Source: Faucicola sp032089155
Lineage (GTDB): Bacteria; Pseudomonadota; Gammaproteobacteria; Pseudomonadales; Moraxellaceae
Direction of reading: 5' to 3'
Assembly: GCA_032089155.1 (NCBI GenBank)
Contig: DAMDEV010000165.1
Coordinates: 1 to 5,131 of the forward strand
DNA: 5,131 nucleotides
Position 1 is the first letter of the stretch; each line of letters starts with the position of its first letter. The notes beneath the pieces were generated by a model. It worked only from the letters and a program-made list of their open reading frames with translations. It was not told the DNA's origin and did not search any database. Below, one piece after another: positions 1 to 5,131 of the stretch. Both the position numbers and the translations under genes were made by a program.

Positions 1-96
1 ACTACCATGTATGATTGGGGTGTCAAAGGTGCAGAAGGTGCGTTAACCGTGACCTCACAAGGACGTGATTATAACTTTGTGTGTAATGCTATTTAA
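1..96 (+). CDS. C-terminal end of an unidentified protein (partial, 5' end outside window)
   Basis: Frame 1 is open from the window edge to a TAA at 94-96 and encodes the last 31 residues, beginning TTMYDWGVKGAEG and ending YNFVCNAI. Coding status is supported by the strong terminator about 50 bases after the stop and by codon use like that of the neighbouring genes. The tail has small and polar residues, one Trp and one Cys three residues before the end. It does not resemble the C-terminus of GcvT, the T-protein that often precedes gcvH. The pattern Trp, Lys-Gly, Leu, then a late Cys vaguely recalls small secreted beta-rich proteins such as MliC-type lysozyme inhibitors, but 31 residues are too few to assign a family. 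No function is claimed. Confidence 0.7.
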   Translation, partial: TTMYDWGVKGAEGALTVTSQGRDYNFVCNAI

Positions 97-143
97 TCTG
101 ATTCAATTGTTGAATGGGTTAAACCGCTAAGTTGGTTTTTAAG

Positions 144-177
144 TTTGGTCGATATATATTGTATCGACCAAATTTTT
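144..177 (+). terminator. Rho-independent terminator of the upstream partial gene
   Basis: A perfect 11-bp stem pairs TTTGGTCGATA (144-154) with TATCGACCAAA (162-172) around a 7-nt loop, and five T residues follow at 173-177. It lies 47 bases after the stop of the partial gene. It separates that gene from gcvH, so gcvH needs its own promoter downstream of it. Confidence 0.88.
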
Positions 178-187
178 GTTACTCAGT

Positions 188-217
188 TTGTTAAATTACT
201 TAGCTTTTAAATACTAG
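188..217 (+). promoter_or_regulatory. Possible weak sigma70-type promoter for gcvH
   Basis: TTGTTA at 188-193 matches the -35 consensus at four of six positions. TACTAG at 212-217 is a poor -10 match after an 18-base spacer. The region between the upstream terminator and gcvH is very AT-rich and must contain the gcvH promoter if the terminator works. The exact boxes are a guess. Confidence 0.25.
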
Positions 218-229
218 GCTTTTAAAAAT
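201..229 (+). repeat. Short 15-nt-period direct repeat in the gcvH leader
   Basis: TAGCTTTTAAAT (201-212) is followed in the same orientation by TAGGCTTTTAAAAAT (215-229). The shared CTTTTAAA cores begin at 204 and 219, exactly 15 bases apart. It could be an AT-rich promoter element or tandem protein-binding sites, or a chance feature of a low-complexity region. Confidence 0.4.
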
Positions 230-244
230 GTTTAGTAAAAAGGT

Positions 245-276
245 GCCAAGTGTGACTGCTTGGCTAACAGCCTTTT
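245..276 (+). promoter_or_regulatory. Overlapping alternative hairpins in the gcvH 5' leader
   Basis: GCCAAG (245-250) can pair with CTTGGC (259-264) around an 8-nt loop. GGCT (262-265) can instead pair with AGCC (269-272) around a 3-nt loop, followed directly by TTTTATTTT. The two structures share bases 262-264 and cannot form together, an attenuator-like arrangement. The second stem is only 4 bp, so it would be a feeble terminator. No glycine riboswitch core is recognisable here. The pairing is seen directly; a regulatory role is speculative. Confidence 0.3.
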
Positions 277-312
277 ATTTTCACCCCTACTTTCGCTTTG
301 AGGAAAATAGTT

Positions 313-693
313 ATGAGCAATATTCCAGCAGATTTAAAATATGTGGCTAGTCATGAATGGTTACGCCAAGAAGAAGACGGCACTATCACCGTTGGTATTA
401 CTCACCACGCCCAAGACTTGCTCGGTGACATCGTGTATGTTGAATTGCCTGAAGTGGGCGAACACGTTGACGTGGATGCTGAAATTGCCGTGGTCGAATC
501 GGTGAAAGCTGCATCTGATGTATACGCCCCCATCGCTGGTGAAATTCTAGCGGTCAATGAAGCGTTGGTAGATGCCCCAGAAACCATTAATGAAGACCCT
601 TATGGCGAAGGTTGGTTCTTTAAGATCAAACCAGACAATGCCGATGATTACCAAGGCTTGATGGACGCAGACGAGTACCAAGATAGTATTTAA
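313..693 (+). CDS. gcvH: Glycine cleavage system H-protein (lipoyl carrier)
   Basis: The 126-residue product is the mobile carrier of the cytoplasmic glycine cleavage system. Its lipoyl arm accepts the aminomethyl group from the P-protein, presents it to the T-protein and is re-oxidised by the L-protein. The whole chain is one lipoyl-type beta-barrel domain. It shows the typical N-terminal YVASHEWL (residues 10-17), GITHHAQDLLGDIVYVELP (28-46), and the lipoylation motif ESVKAASDVYAP with the acceptor Lys65 (codon 505-507). The C-terminal NEDPYGEGWFFKIKP (93-107) is also characteristic. The length is normal for the family. The frame extends upstream to a TTG at 298, but ATG 313 is the better start: GAGG at 300-303 lies nine bases before it and the protein then begins MSNIPADLKY as H-proteins do. 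gcvP, its partner, follows about 960 bases downstream beyond a nitroreductase gene. gcvT is not adjacent. Confidence 0.97.
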   Translation: MSNIPADLKYVASHEWLRQEEDGTITVGITHHAQDLLGDIVYVELPEVGEHVDVDAEIAVVESVKAASDVYAPIAGEILAVNEALVDAPETINEDPYGEGWFFKIKPDNADDYQGLMDADEYQDSI

Positions 694-738
694 TCATCTT
701 TATCTCATCGCTTTTATCTAATCATCGTTATAGAGCCT

Positions 739-768
739 AGCTAAGGTAATCGCTTGATTACCTTAGCT
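739..768 (+). terminator. Perfect hairpin after gcvH, probable terminator
   Basis: AGCTAAGGTAATC (739-751) pairs perfectly with GATTACCTTAGCT (756-768) around the 4-nt loop GCTT, giving a 13-bp stem. It lies 45 bases after the gcvH stop. The downstream sequence TGTTGTCCT is only moderately T-rich, so termination may be inefficient. It may instead, or also, stabilise the 3' end of the gcvH transcript. The stem is obvious; calling it a terminator is an inference from position. Confidence 0.6.
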
Positions 769-825
769 TGTTGTCCTATCAATTAACTGTAACGCATCCT
801 TTATTTTGTTAACTTGAGAGCTGCT

Positions 826-1560
826 ATGTCAACACTTACCCCGCTTGCTGACCCAAAACAAGCCAGTTTTTATGAGGTGGTGAGCACTCGCCGTTCGGTA
901 CGACGCTTTACCAAAACGCCCATTAGTGATGAGGTGCTAAACGCCTGTCTTGATATGGCGATGTTAGCGCCTAGCTCAAGTAATTTACAGCCTTGGCAAT
1001 TTTTTGTGATTGAATCTGAAGAAAAGCGCCAAAAAACTGTGACCTATTGTATGAGCCAAAATGCAGCCAAAACCGCCAATAAGCTGATTGTCGTGGTCGC
1101 TCGTACTGACACGTGGCGTCAACATGCCAAAGACAATATCAAGTATTTTCCTGTCAAACCTGTACCAAAACCCGTGCAAGATTATTATGGCAAGCTTATT
1201 CCGCTGACCATGACGCGCGGTGTGATGAATGTGTTCACCCCTGCAAAATGGGCGCTGACGCAAGCCACTCGCAAAGTCAAAGGTGCGATGGTTGACCCCA
1301 TCTATGATGCGCAAGACCTTAAAAACTGGGCGCTGATTAGCACGTCACTGGCTGCCGAGAATTTGATGCTCGCCTTGTGTGCCCACGGTTTTGATAGTTG
1401 CCCGATGGGGGGATTTGATGAGCCACAACTCAAAAAATTGCTTGATCTCAATGAAGAGCAGCATATTTGTATGGTGATTGCTGCCGGTGAACGCGACGAG
1501 CGTGGTATCTATAGTGAGCAATACCGTTTTGAACGTGAGCGCTTTATCGTTAAAGTGTAA
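826..1560 (+). CDS. Nitroreductase-family FMN-dependent NAD(P)H oxidoreductase
   Basis: This 244-residue protein belongs to the nitroreductase superfamily: homodimeric cytoplasmic flavoenzymes that use NAD(P)H to reduce nitroaromatics, quinones or other electrophiles. Visible marks are the FMN-phosphate-binding segment TRRSVRRF (residues 21-28), APSSSNLQPWQFFVIES (48-64) typical of the flavin pocket, the helix WALISTSLAAENLMLAL (168-184), CPMGGFD (192-198) and the C-terminal AAGERDERG (219-227). The core is interrupted by an extra segment at about residues 100-160, with Pro-rich KPVPKPVQDYYG and then basic helical sequence, making it longer than the compact members of about 200-220 residues. 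ATG 826 is preferred over an in-frame TTG at 814 because GAGAG (816-820) precedes it and the extra residues look non-native; this ribosome binding site is weak and closely spaced. The substrate cannot be deduced. The gene lies between gcvH and gcvP with hairpins on both sides, so a metabolic link to glycine cleavage is not shown. Confidence 0.9.
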   Translation: MSTLTPLADPKQASFYEVVSTRRSVRRFTKTPISDEVLNACLDMAMLAPSSSNLQPWQFFVIESEEKRQKTVTYCMSQNAAKTANKLIVVVARTDTWRQHAKDNIKYFPVKPVPKPVQDYYGKLIPLTMTRGVMNVFTPAKWALTQATRKVKGAMVDPIYDAQDLKNWALISTSLAAENLMLALCAHGFDSCPMGGFDEPQLKKLLDLNEEQHICMVIAAGERDERGIYSEQYRFERERFIVKV

Positions 1561-1581
1561 TTTTTATCCATTCAACCGATG

Positions 1582-1620
1582 TTTGTCATGGTAGCCATGG
1601 CAAAACCTGCTATTTTTATT
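1582..1620 (+). terminator. Hairpin after the nitroreductase gene, possible weak terminator
   Basis: TTTGTCATGG (1582-1591) pairs with CCATGGCAAA (1595-1604) over 10 bp with one U-G wobble and a 3-nt loop. A T-rich run TATTTTTATT lies at 1611-1620. Six bases separate the stem from the T-run, which is unfavourable for a classic intrinsic terminator, so read-through into gcvP is plausible. Confidence 0.42.
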
Positions 1621-1654
1621 TTCAATGTTTTATCAGACGCTAAAGGAAACTTGA

Positions 1655-4537
1655 ATGAGTCAACCGTCTTTTCAATCATTTGCTGATTTATTCCAATCAT
1701 CAGAATTTATTCATCGTCATGTTGGTATTAGCCAAGATGAAAAAGAAGCAATGCTAAAAGCCGTCGGCGCTGACAGCATGGCAAGCTTTATTGAACAGAC
1801 GGTGCCAGCTTCGGTACGTCTTAGCAAAGAGTTAGATTTACCCCTCAGTATGACTGAGCATGATGCTTTGGCAAAGTTGCGCGGGTTGGCAGATAAAATC
1901 AAGGTCAATAAAAGCTATATTGGCTTAGGCTATTATCCGACTCGCCTACCTGCGGTGATTCAACGTAATGTGCTTGAAAACCCAGGCTGGTACACGGCTT
2001 ATACACCTTATCAAGCCGAGATTGCCCAAGGTCGTTTAGAGGCATTACTCAACTTCCAACAAGTTTGTATTGACTTATCAGGTCTTGAATTGGCGGGCGC
2101 AAGTTTGCTTGATGAAGCGACTGCGGCGGCTGAAGCGATGGCGATGGCAAAACGCGTGGGTAAAAGTAAATCTAACCAATTTTTTGTTGATAGCCGTATC
2201 TACCCACAAACCTTAGATGTCATCAAAACCCGTGCCAAATATTTTGGTTGGGAGATAGTGGTCGGTGATTTCGACGTTGCCAAACAGGGTGATTTCTTTG
2301 GCGCGATTTTCCAATACGTGGGCGCGCAAGGCGATGTGGTTGATTTAACTGATATCATCAGTGCAGTCAAAGCCAAAGGCACGCAGACAATCGTTGCCGC
2401 GGATGTGATGAGTCTGGTACTTCTTAAATCACCGGGTAGCATGGGTGCAGATGTGGCACTGGGCAACACCCAGCGTTTTGGTGTGCCGATGGGCTTTGGT
2501 GGTCCACACGCGGCTTATTTTGCCTTTAAAGACAGTGCCAAACGTTCTGCCCCAGGTCGTATCATTGGCGTATCAGTGGATGCCCAAGGTAAACAAGCCT
2601 TGCGTATGGCACTACAAACCCGTGAACAACATATCCGCCGCGAAAAAGCCAACTCAAATATTTGCACATCGCAAGTGTTGCTAGCCAATTTGGCAGGGAT
2701 GTATGCGGTGTATCATGGTCCTGAAGGTGTGAAACGTATCGCCACCCGCATTCATGCGTTAGCAAGCGCTTTTGCCCAAGCCATCAAACAAGCTGGCATG
2801 TCGATTGTGCATGAGCAGTTTTTTGATACCGTGTTGGTGGACACCCAAGGTCAAACTGAGCAAATCTATCAAAATGCCCTTAATATCGGCTATAACCTGC
2901 GCAAAGTAGACGATAATCATATCGCCATTGCCTTTAATGAAACCAGTGACGCAGCGGATTTTGGTGTACTCACGCAGTTATTTACAGGCGTAGCCGCTCA
3001 ATTATCCGATAATATCAGCTTATCTTTGCCAGCGTCATTGCTACGTACCGATGCGATTTTAAGTCATCCTGTCTTTAATCGCTATCACACCGAACATGAA
3101 ATGCTGCGTTATTTGAAAAAGCTAGAAAACAAAGACTTAGCGATGAATCACAGTATGATTTCGCTGGGTAGTTGTACCATGAAACTTAACGCCACTAGCG
3201 AAATGCTACCGATTACTTGGAATGAATTTGCCAATGTGCATCCATTTGCGCCACGCGAACAAGTGGGTGGCTATATTGAAATGATTGAAGGCTTGCAAGA
3301 GCAACTCAAAGCCATCACAGGGTTTGACGCTATCTCTATGCAGCCAAACTCAGGCGCGTCAGGCGAGTACGCGGGACTATTAGCGATTCGTCGTTATCAT
3401 GAAAGCTTAGGTCAACCCAACCGTCATATCTGCCTGATTCCGCGCTCCGCTCACGGTACCAATCCTGCCACGGCACAAATGATGGGGATGGAAGTGGTCG
3501 TGGTAGCCACCGATGAGCGTGGTAACGTTGATATTGCCGACTTGACTGAAAAAGCGGAAAAATACAGCGACAATCTGGGCGCCTTGATGATTACTTACCC
3601 TTCGACGCACGGTGTGTTTGAAGAAGGTATCCGTGATATCTGTGACTTGATTCATCAACACGGCGGTCAAGTGTATATGGATGGCGCTAACATGAACGCG
3701 CAGGTCAGTATGATGCAACCTGCGGATGTCGGTGCTGACGTCCTACACATGAATTTGCACAAAACTTTCTGTATTCCACACGGCGGTGGCGGTCCTGGCA
3801 TGGGTCCTATCGGTATGAAATCACATTTGGCGCCTTTTATTGCCAACCACGTCGTATATGCGGTGCCCAATGCACAAGATGGCATGAGTGCGGTATCGGC
3901 TGCCCCGTTTGGTTCAGCCAGTATCTTGCCTATCTCATGGATGTATATCACCATGATGGGTCGTGATGGCTTGTTGCAAGCGACAGAAGCTGCATTATTA
4001 AATGCCAATTATACGGCTATGAAATTAAAAGACCATTACCCTGTACTTTATAGTGGTGAAAATGGTCGCGTCGCCCATGAATGTATCATTGACATTCGCC
4101 CACTAAAAGCTGAAACAGGTATCACCGAAGTTGATATCGCCAAACGCTTAATGGATTACGGTTTTCATGCGCCTACTATGTCTTTCCCTGTGGCAGGTAC
4201 TTTGATGATTGAACCCACTGAGTCAGAAAGCAAAGAAGAGCTAGACCGCTTTATTTCAGCCTTAATTCAAATCAAAGCTGAGGCGATGAAAGTTAAAAAC
4301 GGCGACTGGCCAGCAGATAACAATCCACTGGTGAACGCACCACACACGGCACAAGTGGTGACCGGTGACTGGGATCGTCCATACAGCCGTGAAGAAGCCG
4401 CCTATCCACTTGCCTATGTACGTGACAATAAGTTTTGGCCATCGGTGAGCCGTATCGATGATGTGTATGGCGACAAAAACTTAATCTGTTCTTGCCCTGA
4501 TATCTCAAGCTATGAGAATGGTGAAATCGCAGAGTAA
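1655..4537 (+). CDS. gcvP: Glycine dehydrogenase (decarboxylating), P-protein of the glycine cleavage system
   Basis: The 960-residue product is the PLP enzyme that decarboxylates glycine and loads the aminomethyl group onto lipoyl-GcvH. Its length matches the single-chain P-protein of gammaproteobacteria, not the split two-subunit form. It opens with the typical FIHRHVGIS (residues about 18-26) and has YIGLGYYPT and the following YTPYQAEIAQGR segment. The N-terminal fold-type I half contains GNTQRFGVPMGFGGPH (270-285), the degenerate counterpart of the active site, which lacks the Lys. The catalytic half begins near NHSMISLGSCTMKLN (498-512). It carries SAHGTNPA, DGANMNAQ and the PLP Schiff-base Lys703 (codon 3761-3763) in LHKTFCIPHGGGGPGMGP. 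The C-terminal domain ends with DRPYSREEAAYP and a region rich in conserved aromatics. The ATG is supported by AAGGA at 1643-1647, seven bases upstream. No frameshift or missing catalytic residue is seen. No separate promoter is obvious in the 94-base gap, so it may be partly co-transcribed with the nitroreductase gene. Confidence 0.98.
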   Translation: MSQPSFQSFADLFQSSEFIHRHVGISQDEKEAMLKAVGADSMASFIEQTVPASVRLSKELDLPLSMTEHDALAKLRGLADKIKVNKSYIGLGYYPTRLPAVIQRNVLENPGWYTAYTPYQAEIAQGRLEALLNFQQVCIDLSGLELAGASLLDEATAAAEAMAMAKRVGKSKSNQFFVDSRIYPQTLDVIKTRAKYFGWEIVVGDFDVAKQGDFFGAIFQYVGAQGDVVDLTDIISAVKAKGTQTIVAADVMSLVLLKSPGSMGADVALGNTQRFGVPMGFGGPHAAYFAFKDSAKRSAPGRIIGVSVDAQGKQALRMALQTREQHIRREKANSNICTSQVLLANLAGMYAVYHGPEGVKRIATRIHALASAFAQAIKQAGMSIVHEQFFDTVLVDTQGQTEQIYQNALNIGYNLRKVDDNHIAIAFNETSDAADFGVLTQLFTGVAAQLSDNISLSLPASLLRTDAILSHPVFNRYHTEHEMLRYLKKLENKDLAMNHSMISLGSCTMKLNATSEMLPITWNEFANVHPFAPREQVGGYIEMIEGLQEQLKAITGFDAISMQPNSGASGEYAGLLAIRRYHESLGQPNRHICLIPRSAHGTNPATAQMMGMEVVVVATDERGNVDIADLTEKAEKYSDNLGALMITYPSTHGVFEEGIRDICDLIHQHGGQVYMDGANMNAQVSMMQPADVGADVLHMNLHKTFCIPHGGGGPGMGPIGMKSHLAPFIANHVVYAVPNAQDGMSAVSAAPFGSASILPISWMYITMMGRDGLLQATEAALLNANYTAMKLKDHYPVLYSGENGRVAHECIIDIRPLKAETGITEVDIAKRLMDYGFHAPTMSFPVAGTLMIEPTESESKEELDRFISALIQIKAEAMKVKNGDWPADNNPLVNAPHTAQVVTGDWDRPYSREEAAYPLAYVRDNKFWPSVSRIDDVYGDKNLICSCPDISSYENGEIAE

Positions 4538-4567
4538 ACCTCAATCAATACTCACCGTATTTTTTAC

Positions 4568-4596
4568 AAAAGCCATGCAAAAATGTGTGGCTTTTT
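4568..4596 (+). terminator. Rho-independent terminator of gcvP
   Basis: AAAAGCCATGCA (4568-4579) pairs with TGTGTGGCTTTT (4584-4595) over 12 bp, including two G-U wobbles, around an AAAA loop. The right arm runs into a T-tract at 4592-4596. It starts 31 bases after the gcvP stop. The A-tract on the left arm means it could also act on transcripts from the other strand. Confidence 0.88.
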
Positions 4597-4609
4597 GCTA
4601 TAAAGCCAA

Positions 4610-4637
4610 TTGCGAGTCAAAAGAATTCTGTTATGAT
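4610..4637 (+). promoter_or_regulatory. Probable sigma70-type promoter of the GntP-family permease
   Basis: TTGCGA (4610-4615, four of six -35 consensus bases) and TATGAT (4632-4637, five of six -10 bases) are separated by 16 bases. A TG at 4629-4630, one base before the -10 hexamer, gives an extended -10. It lies just after the gcvP terminator and about 70 bases before the permease ATG, leaving an untranslated leader of roughly 60 bases. Confidence 0.6.
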
Positions 4638-4706
4638 GCAGGGGACTCAAAAAAATTGTAATCACCACGCGTTATTTTACACCCATCATAAGTCAAGGAT
4701 GACATT

Positions 4707-5131
4707 ATGTTTAGTACCATTGCGATTATTATTTCGCTCTTTCTATTAATGTATTTTGCCTATCGCGGCTATTCTGTATTAATCTTAGCACCTTTGATGG
4801 CCACCCTAGCGGTTGCGCTGTCAGGGGATATTCTAAGCTCACTGCCTATTTATACCACCGTTTTTATGAAAGCGTTGAGTGGCTTTTTGTTGAAGTTTTT
4901 TCCCATATTTTTGCTGGGCGCGGTGTTTGGTCAGCTGATGGCAGATTCTGGGGCTGCCACAGCGATTGCCAGAACGGTGGTTAGTAAATTAGGCGCGAAT
5001 AAAGCCATACTGGCTGTGGTTTTGGTTTGTGCGATTTTAACCTATGGCGGTGTGTCGCTGTTTGTGGTGGCTTTTGCCATTTATCCGATTGCTAAAGATT
5101 TGTTCAAGTCAGCAGGGGTGCCAAAAAGGCT
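4707..5131 (+). CDS. GntP-family permease (gluconate/hydroxy acid:H+ symporter type), N-terminal part
   Basis: The frame is open from ATG 4707 to the window end, giving 141 complete codons of an inner-membrane transporter; the 3' end is outside. AAGGA at 4695-4699 lies seven bases before the ATG. Hydrophobic segments are visible at about residues 4-19, 22-38, 58-79 and 100-129. The family-like signatures are FFPIFLLGAVFGQLMADSGAA (65 on), followed by a loop with ARTVVSKLGANKA, then LTYGGVSLFVVAFAIYPIAKDLF and GVPKR. These match the GntP/gluconate permease family, whose members import gluconate or other small hydroxy or keto acids with protons. The substrate cannot be told from this portion. 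The gene has its own promoter and follows the gcvP terminator, so it is probably an independent unit. Family assignment is confident; substrate is open. Confidence 0.88.
   Translation, partial: MFSTIAIIISLFLLMYFAYRGYSVLILAPLMATLAVALSGDILSSLPIYTTVFMKALSGFLLKFFPIFLLGAVFGQLMADSGAATAIARTVVSKLGANKAILAVVLVCAILTYGGVSLFVVAFAIYPIAKDLFKSAGVPKR

Noticed and set aside
1..96. The partial gene as the end of gcvT
   Set aside because: The encoded tail does not look like the C-terminal beta-barrel end of T-proteins, and a strong terminator separates it from gcvH.
101..115. Small palindrome ATTCAA-TTG-TTGAAT just after the first gene
   Set aside because: A 6-bp AT-rich stem is too weak to call a terminator or operator, and a much stronger terminator follows at 144-177.
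178..312. Glycine riboswitch upstream of gcvH
   Set aside because: The conserved purine-rich core and paired aptamer pattern of glycine riboswitches could not be recognised, and the AT-rich leader is short. A covariance-model search would settle it.
985..1314. Antisense open frame across the nitroreductase gene
   Set aside because: It lies wholly within a well-supported coding gene, has no recognisable domain, and its composition fits a shadow of the real frame.
1583..1613. TTGTCA as a -35 box for a gcvP promoter
   Set aside because: TTGTCA is a good -35 match but lies inside the hairpin stem, and no acceptable -10 hexamer occurs at 16-18 bases; the nearest candidates are at 19 or more.
2200..2765. 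Open frames on both strands inside the N-terminal half of gcvP
   Set aside because: They are by-products of gcvP codon use; no independent coding evidence is seen.
3407..4008. Antisense open frames across the catalytic half of gcvP
   Set aside because: They overlap the most conserved part of gcvP on the opposite strand, show no ribosome binding site that stands out, and match no known family.
1..5131. Mobile elements, CRISPR arrays, tRNA or rRNA genes
   Set aside because: No transposase, terminal inverted repeats, spaced identical repeats or tRNA-like cloverleaf was seen on reading both strands.

Overview
The window looks like a housekeeping stretch of a gammaproteobacterial chromosome. The moderate GC content, the codon use and the character of the glycine-cleavage proteins suggest Moraxellaceae (the Moraxella / Psychrobacter / Enhydrobacter group). 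That placement is an inference from general familiarity with these proteins, not from a search. All supported genes lie on the + strand.

Layout: (1) 1-96, the last 31 codons of an unidentified gene, closed by a strong intrinsic terminator at 144-177. (2) 178-312, an AT-rich leader with a 15-nt repeat and two overlapping, mutually exclusive small hairpins. (3) gcvH, 313-693, the lipoyl carrier H-protein of the glycine cleavage system. (4) 694-825, a gap holding a perfect long hairpin. (5) 826-1560, a nitroreductase-family FMN oxidoreductase. (6) 1561-1654, a short gap with a hairpin and the gcvP ribosome binding site. (7) gcvP, 1655-4537, a complete single-chain P-protein (glycine decarboxylase). 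(8) 4538-4706, a classic terminator followed by a good sigma70-type promoter. (9) 4707 to the window end, the first 141 codons of a GntP-family permease.

Functionally, GcvP decarboxylates glycine on its PLP cofactor and passes the aminomethyl group to the lipoyl arm on Lys65 of GcvH. The T-protein (gcvT) and L-protein (lipoamide dehydrogenase) needed to finish the cycle are not encoded here. The nitroreductase sits between gcvH and gcvP with hairpins on both sides. The three genes may therefore be a loose cluster of separately controlled units rather than one tight operon. The permease has its own terminator and promoter and is probably unrelated to glycine cleavage.

I found no mobile element, CRISPR array, tRNA or rRNA, and no convincing undescribed system. 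The most interesting non-coding element is the gcvH leader. The least ordinary gene arrangement is the oxidoreductase placed between gcvH and gcvP.
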